Assembly: GCA_031270525.1 (NCBI GenBank)
Contig: JAISXN010000008.1
Location: 1-6,725 of the forward strand
Source: Candidatus Symbiothrix sp.
GTDB taxonomy: Bacteria; Bacteroidota; Bacteroidia; Bacteroidales; Azobacteroidaceae
Length of the DNA: 6,725 nt
Direction: 5' to 3'
Shown here: piece after piece, positions 1 to 5,991 of the stretch
Numbering within the stretch: the first letter of the stretch is position 1
How the letters are laid out: each line of letters opens with the position of its first letter
Notes under the pieces: model-generated
The model's input: only the letters and a program-made list of their open reading frames with translations
What the model was told of the DNA's origin: nothing
Databases searched by the model: none
Made by a program: the position numbers and the translations under genes

Positions 1-231
1 CAATTATCGGGAATCCGTTGGGCGCAAAGCGCGATTTATTACCAATCGCCCAAAGACGCTTCGATGAATTACTACTTCTACAACCTTCCGAAAGGAACGT
101 ATGTCTTTGAATATCCGTTGTATGTGACGAGTGAAGGAAATTATTCAAACGGAATCACGACGATTCAATGTCTTTACGCGCCGGAGTTTGTTTCGCATAC
201 TTCGGGGGGAAGGGTGAACGGTATACGGTGA
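1..231 (+). CDS. Alpha-2-macroglobulin family protein, C-terminal end (5' part outside window)
   Basis: Frame 1 is open from base 1 to a TGA at 229-231 and gives 76 residues. The stretch reading YYFYNLPKGTYVFEYPL, followed by GNYSNGITTIQCLYAPEF and a Ser/Gly-Gly-Arg end, is the typical C-terminus of the large bacterial alpha-2-macroglobulin proteins of Bacteroidota (bait-region protease traps, usually lipoproteins well over 1,500 residues long). In the known family this end follows the thioester/complement-like domain and forms the last beta-rich, receptor-binding-like domain. The upstream domains, signal peptide and any thioester motif lie outside the window. The last residues (VNGIR) and the stop codon are encoded by a 7-bp tandem repeat, so the native tail may have been altered. 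The gene converges with porX, with 22 bases between the two stops and no convincing terminator hairpin. I am fairly sure of the family but cannot judge whether the full gene is intact. Confidence 0.85.
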   Translation, partial: QLSGIRWAQSAIYYQSPKDASMNYYFYNLPKGTYVFEYPLYVTSEGNYSNGITTIQCLYAPEFVSHTSGGRVNGIR

Positions 232-244
232 ACGGTACACGGTG
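214..244. repeat. Short 7-bp tandem repeat (GTnnACG), 4.4 copies
   Basis: Four back-to-back heptamers can be read: GTGAACG (214-220), GTATACG (221-227), GTGAACG (228-234) and GTACACG (235-241), followed by a partial GTG (242-244). Copies 1 and 3 are identical, and copies 2 and 4 differ at one position, so it can also be read as a 14-bp repeat. The array starts inside the last codons of the alpha-2-macroglobulin gene, supplies its TGA stop, and ends 9 bases before the porX stop codon. Short heptameric tandem repeats of this style occur in intergenic regions of several bacterial groups. Their role here is unknown. Confidence 0.8.
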
Positions 245-253
245 TTTTTGAGC

Positions 254-1804
254 TTATCCCGCTTTTGGCTCTAAAGTAATAATCGGCGCTAACATTTCTT
301 CCAGAGAAATTCCGCCGTGCTGGAACGTATCCTTGTAATACTGAACATAATAGTTGTAATTATTAGGATAAGTGAAAAAGTCGTTGTTCATGGCGAAAAT
401 ATAGCGTGTACTGATATTGGGCGACGGAAGCCCTATGCTTTCCGGATCTTTGATTTCAAAGATTTCTTTAGGATTGTAAGCCAAGTTCTTACCTAATTTG
501 TACCGCAGATTCGTATTGGTATTTTTGTCACCGATAACTTTTACCGGTTCTGTCACGCGGATGGTTCCGTGGTCGGTTGTAAGGATAATTTTAGCGCCTT
601 TTTCCGAAATTTTCCTAAAAAATTCGAGGGTTGTGGAATGTCTGAACCAAGAACGTGTTAAAGAGCGGTAAGCTGCTTCGGTAGAAGCCAATTCGCGTAT
701 CATCTTCGACTCGGTCCGGGCATGTGAAAGCATGTCTACGAAGTTCAAAACGATGACATTCAATTGATAATTATCCAATTGATTGAAGTTTTGCAATATT
801 TTTTCACCATAAGTCGAATCATTGATTTTGTTATATGAGAAAGTATATTTTTTCCGGAAGCGTTCGATTTGTGTTTTAATCAAAGGCGCTTCGTTCAGGT
901 TTTTACCTTCTTCCGATTCTTCGTCCACCCAAAGTTCGGGGAACATTTCTACGATTTGAGAAGGCATCAGTCCTGAAAAAATAGCGTTCCGCGCATATTG
1001 CGTCGCCGTGGGCAGAATGGAATAATACAAATCTTCGTTGAAAGTGAAAAAATCAGACAGCATATCTTTGACTTCCCGCCATTGGTCTAAGCGGAAATTA
1101 TCAATCAGAATGAAAAAAAGGCTTTCATCGTTGTCGAGTAAGGGGAATAGCTTGTTTTTGAAAATATCGGGACTCATCAATGGTCGTTTGTCGGGTTTGG
1201 AAATCCAGGAAATATAATTGTTCTTCACAAATTTACCAAAAAGCCGGTTCGCTTCCGCTTTTTGCATGTAGAGTAAGTCAAGCATTCCCGTTTGTGATTC
1301 ACCCAATTCCAATTCCCAGTAAACCAATTTTTTATAGACTTCTATCCAATCTTCGGCAGTAAAAGAATCGTTGATTTGCATACCGATTTTGATAAAATCT
1401 TGCTGGTAACCCGAAGTCGTTGTCTGTGTGATGATTTCGTTTTTATGTAAATTCTTCTTGATGGAAAGAAGTATTTGATTCGGATTGACCGGCTTAATCA
1501 AATAATCGGCTATTTTACTTCCAATAGCCTGATTCATAATTCCTTCGTCTTCGCTTTTGGTAATCATTACGACAGGTACATCGGGATTGATTTCTTTGAT
1601 GAGCGCCAGGGTTTCCAGTCCACTCAAACCCGGCATGTTCTCGTCCAGAAAAATGAGGTCGAATGTTTGTTCGCGGCAACTGTCAATAGCGTCCTGACCG
1701 CTGCAAACGGTAATTACCTCAAAACCTTTTTCTTCCAGAAACAAAATGTGAGGCTTCAAAAGGTCAATCTCATCGTCGGCCCATAAAAGTTTGTCTTTTT
1801 TCAT
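254..1804 (-). CDS. porX: PorX: response regulator with C-terminal PglZ/alkaline-phosphatase-like domain, T9SS regulator
   Basis: This 516-residue protein has an N-terminal receiver domain (about 1-120), a helical linker (about 130-215) and a PglZ domain of the alkaline-phosphatase superfamily (about 225-516). The receiver has the full catalytic set: acidic pair Asp10/Asp11, phospho-acceptor Asp54 in FLDENMPG, Thr82 in MITKSEDE, and Lys104-Pro105. The PglZ part shows metal-site candidates Asp235 (LIDNFR), nucleophile-type Thr268 (PTATQYARNA), Asp357 and His361 (NFVDMLSHAR), Asp411-His412 (TTDHG) and His496 (FQHGG), so nothing looks inactivated. In Porphyromonas gingivalis and Flavobacterium, PorX works with the kinase PorY to control T9SS genes, and the PglZ domain is a zinc phosphodiesterase acting on oligonucleotides. 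I chose the ATG at 1802-1804 because it gives the usual start MKKDKLLWADDEIDLL; an in-frame GTG at 1820-1822 would overlap the toxin gene. The start lies 4 bases after the toxin stop. I saw no clear Shine-Dalgarno and no TAnnTTTG box in the 100 or so bases upstream, so it probably depends on an upstream promoter. Confidence 0.95.
   Translation of the reverse strand: MKKDKLLWADDEIDLLKPHILFLEEKGFEVITVCSGQDAIDSCREQTFDLIFLDENMPGLSGLETLALIKEINPDVPVVMITKSEDEGIMNQAIGSKIADYLIKPVNPNQILLSIKKNLHKNEIITQTTTSGYQQDFIKIGMQINDSFTAEDWIEVYKKLVYWELELGESQTGMLDLLYMQKAEANRLFGKFVKNNYISWISKPDKRPLMSPDIFKNKLFPLLDNDESLFFILIDNFRLDQWREVKDMLSDFFTFNEDLYYSILPTATQYARNAIFSGLMPSQIVEMFPELWVDEESEEGKNLNEAPLIKTQIERFRKKYTFSYNKINDSTYGEKILQNFNQLDNYQLNVIVLNFVDMLSHARTESKMIRELASTEAAYRSLTRSWFRHSTTLEFFRKISEKGAKIILTTDHGTIRVTEPVKVIGDKNTNTNLRYKLGKNLAYNPKEIFEIKDPESIGLPSPNISTRYIFAMNNDFFTYPNNYNYYVQYYKDTFQHGGISLEEMLAPIITLEPKAG
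1796..1804 (-). repeat. 9-bp direct repeat, copy at the porX start
   Basis: On the - strand this reads ATGAAAAAA and is the first three codons of porX. An identical copy lies at 2329-2337, across the porW stop codon, so the two copies bracket the toxin-antitoxin module. The motif is A-rich and short, so chance identity cannot be excluded. Confidence 0.5.
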
Positions 1805-1808
1805 ACGA

Positions 1809-2084
1809 TTAAAATAAATCACTATGCGTACCCGTATAATGCAAGATCACGCATTGTTTTTGTTCATCAACTTCCCAAATCAATAACCAATCAGGTTGAA
1901 TATGACATTCCCAATACCCTGCATACTTACCAAACAATTTATGTGGTTTGTAAATTACATTCACATTTCCACGCATTACCAATTGCTCAAATAATTCAGT
2001 TAGAAGTTTAATGTCATATCCCCTTTTTTGGATGCGCTTATAGCCCTTTTTAAAACTGTTGGTGTATTCTATTTCGTACATCAT
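1809..2084 (-). CDS. YafQ-family (RelE/ParE superfamily) mRNA-cleaving toxin
   Basis: This 91-residue protein matches YafQ, a ribosome-dependent RNase of type II toxin-antitoxin modules. Visible family features, numbered from the chosen ATG, are YKPHKLFGKYAGYWECHI (His48 and His61), PDWLLIW (Asp65, Trp66) and the C-terminal end GTHSDLF (His87, Phe91). These correspond to E. coli YafQ His50, His63, Asp67, Trp68, His87 and Phe91. The position equivalent to E. coli Arg83 is Tyr83 here (HYTGTH), a change in a residue implicated in RNA cleavage. The start is the ATG at 2082-2084, which overlaps the antitoxin stop as TGATG; a second ATG follows at once at 2079-2081, and a TTG at 2085-2087 is a poorer choice. 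The one-base overlap with the antitoxin is typical of co-translated TA pairs. Its stop lies 4 bases before porX. GC is about 32%, lower than its neighbours. The residue set suggests an active toxin. Confidence 0.9.
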   Translation of the reverse strand: MMYEIEYTNSFKKGYKRIQKRGYDIKLLTELFEQLVMRGNVNVIYKPHKLFGKYAGYWECHIQPDWLLIWEVDEQKQCVILHYTGTHSDLF

Positions 2085-2290
2085 CAAGCATTCAAACTTT
2101 GCATTAATTCGGTTACACTTTTACAACGAACGGTTTTTCCCGATTTAGTATCAGATATGGATTTATCCAGTTTAGGATAAGATATATCTTCTTCCAAACA
2201 AACCCTTTTTACACCCTTAAACATATATAGGGAAGAAATTAATTGCTTTATGTTTAATGTATTATCTGTATCTACGACTATTGTTGCCAT
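2084..2290 (-). CDS. Antitoxin partner of the YafQ-type toxin (non-DinJ type)
   Basis: This 68-residue protein starts at the ATG 2288-2290 and ends in TGA overlapping the toxin start. I assign it as antitoxin from its place directly upstream of, and overlapping, a YafQ toxin, and from its layout: a short beta-strand-like N-terminus (MATIVVDTDN), a helical stretch (about 12-24), a GVKRV strand and acidic segment (about 26-36), then a flexible C-terminus with GKTVRCKSVTELMQSLNA, which resembles the toxin-wrapping tails of small Bacteroidota antitoxins. It does not look like DinJ/RelB: I see no ribbon-helix-helix pattern, so how or whether it binds its own promoter is unclear. The first 70 bases of the gene are especially AT-rich (about 25% GC in 2221-2280). 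A distant relation to small uncharacterised antitoxin families of Bacteroidota is likely but cannot be proven by eye. Confidence 0.75.
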   Translation of the reverse strand: MATIVVDTDNTLNIKQLISSLYMFKGVKRVCLEEDISYPKLDKSISDTKSGKTVRCKSVTELMQSLNA

Positions 2291-2314
2291 AACTTTTTAC
2301 TTTTATTTCAAATG

Positions 2315-2322
2315 CAAAGTTA
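2315..2322 (-). promoter_or_regulatory. Likely -7 promoter box of the toxin-antitoxin module
   Basis: On the - strand this reads TAACTTTG, an exact match to the Bacteroidota -7 consensus TAnnTTTG. It lies 24 bases before the antitoxin ATG, so transcription would start about 17-19 bases upstream of that codon, with a short A-rich leader as is usual in this phylum. I could not find a TTTG-type -33 element at the expected distance, where the sequence is A-rich and inside the end of porW. Through this promoter the TA pair, and probably porX, could be transcribed independently of porW. Confidence 0.6.
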
Positions 2323-2328
2323 TAAAAT

Positions 2329-2337
2329 TTTTTTCAT
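2329..2337 (-). repeat. 9-bp direct repeat, copy at the porW stop
   Basis: On the - strand this reads ATGAAAAAA and contains the porW stop TGA (2334-2336). It matches the first nine bases of porX at 1796-1804; the distance between copies is 533 bases. Here the ATG overlaps the porW stop as ATGA, the form expected of two translationally coupled genes. Confidence 0.5.
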
Positions 2338-5300
2338 TTTTTCTTTGCTTTTCGTTCTGCATCTTTCCGCTTCCGCTCTTCCTCCCGCGCTTTTTCTTTC
2401 GCTTTTCGCTCTTGCGCCTTTATTTTCTGTTGTTCTTTGAGCTTCTTTGCTTTTTCTTCACGCTCTAATTTCCGTTGCTTCTCCTTTTCTTTTTGTTGCT
2501 CTTTTTTCAATTTTGCCGCCGCTTTCCGGGCATCTTCTTTTTCTTTTGCAATACGTTTTTTATCCGCTTCCTGTTGTTTCTTTTCATTCTCTTGCATCTT
2601 AGCCAAATCTTCTTCCTGTTTCTTTTGGGCTTTCAATACAGCTTCTTCTTCCTCTTTTTGTCTTTTGAGCAGTTCTTTTTGCTCTTTTTCTGCCTGTTTG
2701 GCCAATTCACGAGTAACTTTATCCTTTTCCGCTTGTTCTTTTTTCTTTTGTTTTGCCAACTCTTTCTCTTCCTTTTCTTTCTGTTTGGCGTATTCGTCAA
2801 TAGCGTTGCTCGGACTTTTCTTCTTGAACAAATTCAAAATACCGCGAATCGGATCGGTCGCAATTTCATTGTATGTGTTTTGTAGATTATCTATTTTTTC
2901 GCTTGCTTCATTATAGATGTCATCGAGCGTCTCATCATATTTATCGATCGTATCTTCTTGTATTTTAACCGAATCAATATCAACTGCCGGAATCGAATCA
3001 ATCGTTACGACCGGTTTTTCTATAATCGTTTCTATCGTTTCCGTAGATTTTTCAACCTCTTCTTCTTTTTTCTTCGCTTCTTCTTCCTCTTCTTTCGCTT
3101 TTTCAGCCATCCGGATTTCATCTTCTTTTTTTCCTAAATTCCACTGTTCAATCAGGTTTTCGTTACCTTCGCCAAAATGTTTCTCAAAGAAAAGCAGGTA
3201 GTCGTTCAGACTTTTCCCTTTCATTAAGGTAGTATAATTTTCGAGTGAAATAGGCACGGTAACAGCGGCTTGTCCTAAATCCTGCGCATAACCCGAAGGT
3301 TGACTAATCATTTTATAATACTGCATTACTTCGGACAGATTGTTGAAACCGGTTATCTCCAATGAGCCGATTTCATCGTTAATATCCGTTTTTTGTAAGC
3401 CGAAATCGTTCACCATGAAGTTGCCGAAATTGAAACTTGCCACCGTGAACAACAACAAGTTTTCGTTGAGGTTTCCTTTCGGATAAATGAGCAGCAGTTT
3501 GTGCGGCATATTTACACTATCTGAGAAAACCAAAGTGGAATCGGCAACAACATCGCCGGCAACTCCAAATCGCATGTTGAATAATCCGCTTTTTGCCAAT
3601 GAGTTATCTCCGGAGCCAAAGAATAATCCTTTTTGGAAACCTTTCATAATTTCGCCGGCCAGGACAGAAACATCTTCGGTAGGATATTTTTCTATCAGTT
3701 GTTTTAACAAAATCTTAAACGTATCGGCATCATTGGTTTGCACGAAACTCAATGCATTGAGGAACATAAACTTAGGCATTAATTTCGATTGGTTGTATTT
3801 GGTCGAAACTTCCTGGTAAATTTCCCTGATTGCCATTGGTTTACCGTCCAGATAATCGTTGTAAACTTTTTGATACAGAGAATCTTGTATCACATTCATC
3901 ATCTTTTGGTTATATTCGTAATTCGGGTCGGCCATCGCTAAAGCCAAATCACTTTCGGGGAACTCTTTCCTGATTTTGGATTTGTAGAGATTGGCCATTG
4001 CCATATCTCCTGATTTCCAATAAATCAGATAAATATGATGATAAGCTTTCAGTTTGTTTTCGTTTTCGGGATAACGGGTATTGAGTTCGTCAAATGTTTC
4101 CAATGCCAAATCGGAATCTTCAAGCATGTCTTTGTAAATCACGGCCATATTGAACAAACCATCGGCGATAATCAGATTGGCTGCTTCAATATCTTCTTCT
4201 GTTTCAGGAATTTGTTGCAAGTAATATTGTGGGTCTTTCGTATCTTGGGAAAGCTGTTTATCTTCCTTGGCAACGATGGCTGTGCTGTCCGCAGGAAAAT
4301 CGGCGTCCGAAAATTCCGTAGAATCGGTTACGGCGGCCAAATCTTCACTTTCGATCATATCAGACATCGGATTTGCTTTATTTTTTCTTCGCCAATCGTC
4401 TTCCAATTTTCGCCTTCCCCATTTTTGTTGAAAAGCATTTTTGCCGAGGGCAACAGCTTGTTTGTTGTAAAAATAAAACGATTCCTGCGAAGAGGCCGGC
4501 CCCTGCGGCACAACGGGTCGCGGAGGTCTTTTGGCGTCCGCCGCCGCCTGTCGTTCAGCCTGTAAATTCTCTTGTTGCGTCAGGTATTCGTCCATTTCGG
4601 CTTTTTTCTGTTCTTCTTCCTCCTGCTTAATCAAATCTGCGATGATTTTATTAACGACTACCAGACGTTCTTCTTCCGTCATCCTGGAGAGTCGCAAAAG
4701 ACTGTCTTGTAATTCAACCGCTTCAACATGAATAACTAAAGCATCCAAAACTTCCGAACGTTTGGATACGCGCGGAAAAGCCTCATCTTCTTTTTTCAAT
4801 TGGGATAAAGCCTCCGAATAATTCGGTTGCGCTTTCACATATTTCCGCAAGTCGAAATAAATATCTCCTAACTTGATTTGGTTCATCGCTTTAGCAATTC
4901 CGCCCTGCGTGCTTTTTTCCACGCCTGATTCGTAGCTTTCGACGGCTTTTGCCGTATCGGGAACGGTCATGTATATATTTCCCAATGCATAGTAAATTTG
5001 GTCTAAGTATGTTTTGTTTTTAGAACTTTTGGCCATTTTTCCCAATTTCTTGCTTATCTTTTTGATATCGCCGCCCGGATAAACTTCCGTTTCACGAATT
5101 GCGGCGCTCAATTGAAGAACGTATGGGGCGCTCGAACCCGAAACTTCTCCAAACATTTTATATGCTAAATCTTTTTGACCGGTAGTAGTATATATTTGCC
5201 CCAATAAGTATTTCTCGCGAGCGCGTTGATGCTTATTTTTCTCCGATTTTACTGCGACTTTCAGGTATGGAATTGCTTCGACATATTGTTTTTGTTTAAT

Positions 5301-5948
5301 TAAATAATCCGCATAAACAGTTGAAAACCAATCGGTTTGCTTTTTGGGTAATTGGTCGTTATTCAATTTTGACAGAATATCTTCCGCTTCGTAATACCAA
5401 CCCAGTTCGGAGTAACAACGGGCTTTCCAGATTTTAGCCGGAATAGCAATTTCGGGTTGAATTTCATACAAACGCGAAATATAGGAAAACGTACTGGAGG
5501 CTTCCAGAAAATCTCCGTTATGAAACTGCGATTTTGCCATCAACATCCAGGCATTGTGGAGAAAAGGATTATACTCGGTGCGGTTCATAAATTCCTTGTA
5601 TTCCGGATCATTTCCTTTGCCGGTTTTCCGTTCGGGTTTGGTCTGGATCGAATGCATTTTAATCGCTTTGACCGATTTTTCGATCGCCTTGTCGAACGGG
5701 CCTCCTGTTTGCGCCTTTTCCTTCGGGAGCGCCGAAACCGGATACATCAAAATTATTTCAGAATAATTCTCCGTATGACCTTCCAACTGGGATTTGTATG
5801 CTTCCTTAAATGCTTCATTCCCGTTAAAATACACATTATAGCGCGTATTAAACGAATGATACCACCTCGTCATACTTGTATTCTTGGTGGAAGTGCAAGA
5901 TGCAAGCAGGATAAGAAATATTGCGGGAATGAGGTAACGAACTTTCAT
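2334..5948 (-). CDS. porW: PorW/SprE: TPR-containing lipoprotein of the type IX secretion system
   Basis: This 1204-residue protein starts at ATG 5946-5948 with a lipoprotein signal peptide: MKVRY, a hydrophobic core, and lipobox LLAS before Cys18. The mature start (CTSTKNTSMTRWYHSFNTRY) is close to the SprE/PorW pattern of Cys-Ser/Thr-rich stretch, aromatic-His pair, then YNVYFNGNEAFKEA. TPR-like helical pairs follow at about 133-165, 170-235, 245-270, 315-345 and 354-385. A charged helix at about 420-468 leads to a Pro-rich linker (RPPRPVVPQGP, about 473-485). More TPR-like helices occupy about 595-670, a mixed domain with LLIYPKGNLNEN and FNFGNFMVNDF about 800-925, and a Lys/Glu/Gln-rich tail about 1050-1204. 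In characterised species PorW/SprE is essential for T9SS and is thought to connect the periplasmic PorK/PorN ring to the outer-membrane translocon. It exceeds F. johnsoniae SprE (near 870 residues as I recall), mainly through the charged segments. It begins 43 bases after the permease stop; no clear promoter was seen there. The family call is firm; domain limits are approximate. Confidence 0.93.
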   Translation of the reverse strand: MKVRYLIPAIFLILLASCTSTKNTSMTRWYHSFNTRYNVYFNGNEAFKEAYKSQLEGHTENYSEIILMYPVSALPKEKAQTGGPFDKAIEKSVKAIKMHSIQTKPERKTGKGNDPEYKEFMNRTEYNPFLHNAWMLMAKSQFHNGDFLEASSTFSYISRLYEIQPEIAIPAKIWKARCYSELGWYYEAEDILSKLNNDQLPKKQTDWFSTVYADYLIKQKQYVEAIPYLKVAVKSEKNKHQRAREKYLLGQIYTTTGQKDLAYKMFGEVSGSSAPYVLQLSAAIRETEVYPGGDIKKISKKLGKMAKSSKNKTYLDQIYYALGNIYMTVPDTAKAVESYESGVEKSTQGGIAKAMNQIKLGDIYFDLRKYVKAQPNYSEALSQLKKEDEAFPRVSKRSEVLDALVIHVEAVELQDSLLRLSRMTEEERLVVVNKIIADLIKQEEEEQKKAEMDEYLTQQENLQAERQAAADAKRPPRPVVPQGPASSQESFYFYNKQAVALGKNAFQQKWGRRKLEDDWRRKNKANPMSDMIESEDLAAVTDSTEFSDADFPADSTAIVAKEDKQLSQDTKDPQYYLQQIPETEEDIEAANLIIADGLFNMAVIYKDMLEDSDLALETFDELNTRYPENENKLKAYHHIYLIYWKSGDMAMANLYKSKIRKEFPESDLALAMADPNYEYNQKMMNVIQDSLYQKVYNDYLDGKPMAIREIYQEVSTKYNQSKLMPKFMFLNALSFVQTNDADTFKILLKQLIEKYPTEDVSVLAGEIMKGFQKGLFFGSGDNSLAKSGLFNMRFGVAGDVVADSTLVFSDSVNMPHKLLLIYPKGNLNENLLLFTVASFNFGNFMVNDFGLQKTDINDEIGSLEITGFNNLSEVMQYYKMISQPSGYAQDLGQAAVTVPISLENYTTLMKGKSLNDYLLFFEKHFGEGNENLIEQWNLGKKEDEIRMAEKAKEEEEEAKKKEEEVEKSTETIETIIEKPVVTIDSIPAVDIDSVKIQEDTIDKYDETLDDIYNEASEKIDNLQNTYNEIATDPIRGILNLFKKKSPSNAIDEYAKQKEKEEKELAKQKKKEQAEKDKVTRELAKQAEKEQKELLKRQKEEEEAVLKAQKKQEEDLAKMQENEKKQQEADKKRIAKEKEDARKAAAKLKKEQQKEKEKQRKLEREEKAKKLKEQQKIKAQERKAKEKAREEERKRKDAERKAKKK

Positions 5949-5991
5949 TTACATTGATAAACTACCCTTTTTAAACAACATTTTGGCCGAT

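Noticed and set aside
237..249. Possible terminator: ACA-CGG-TGT followed by a T run between the convergent genes
   Set aside because: The stem is only 3 bp and arises from the heptamer repeat, too weak to call a terminator.
1820..1822. In-frame GTG as an alternative porX start, six codons upstream
   Set aside because: It would overlap the toxin gene, adds MIYFNR that does not look like PorX, and the ATG at 1802-1804 gives the usual PorX N-terminus.
2085..2087. TTG as toxin start
   Set aside because: Two ATG codons follow immediately, and the first overlaps the antitoxin stop as TGATG, the common TA arrangement.
2437..2916. Long + strand open frames opposite the porW tail, rich in Ser, Phe and Cys
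   Set aside because: They are mirror images of Lys/Glu-rich codons on the other strand; composition and lack of any family pattern mark them as non-coding.
4035..4630. + strand open frames opposite the middle of porW
   Set aside because: They overlap a firmly identified coding region and show no recognisable domain or start context.
5949..5991. Possible promoter for porW in the 43-base gap (TAGTTTAT on the - strand)
   Set aside because: It matches the TAnnTTTG box poorly and no -33 element sits at a suitable distance, so it was not annotated.
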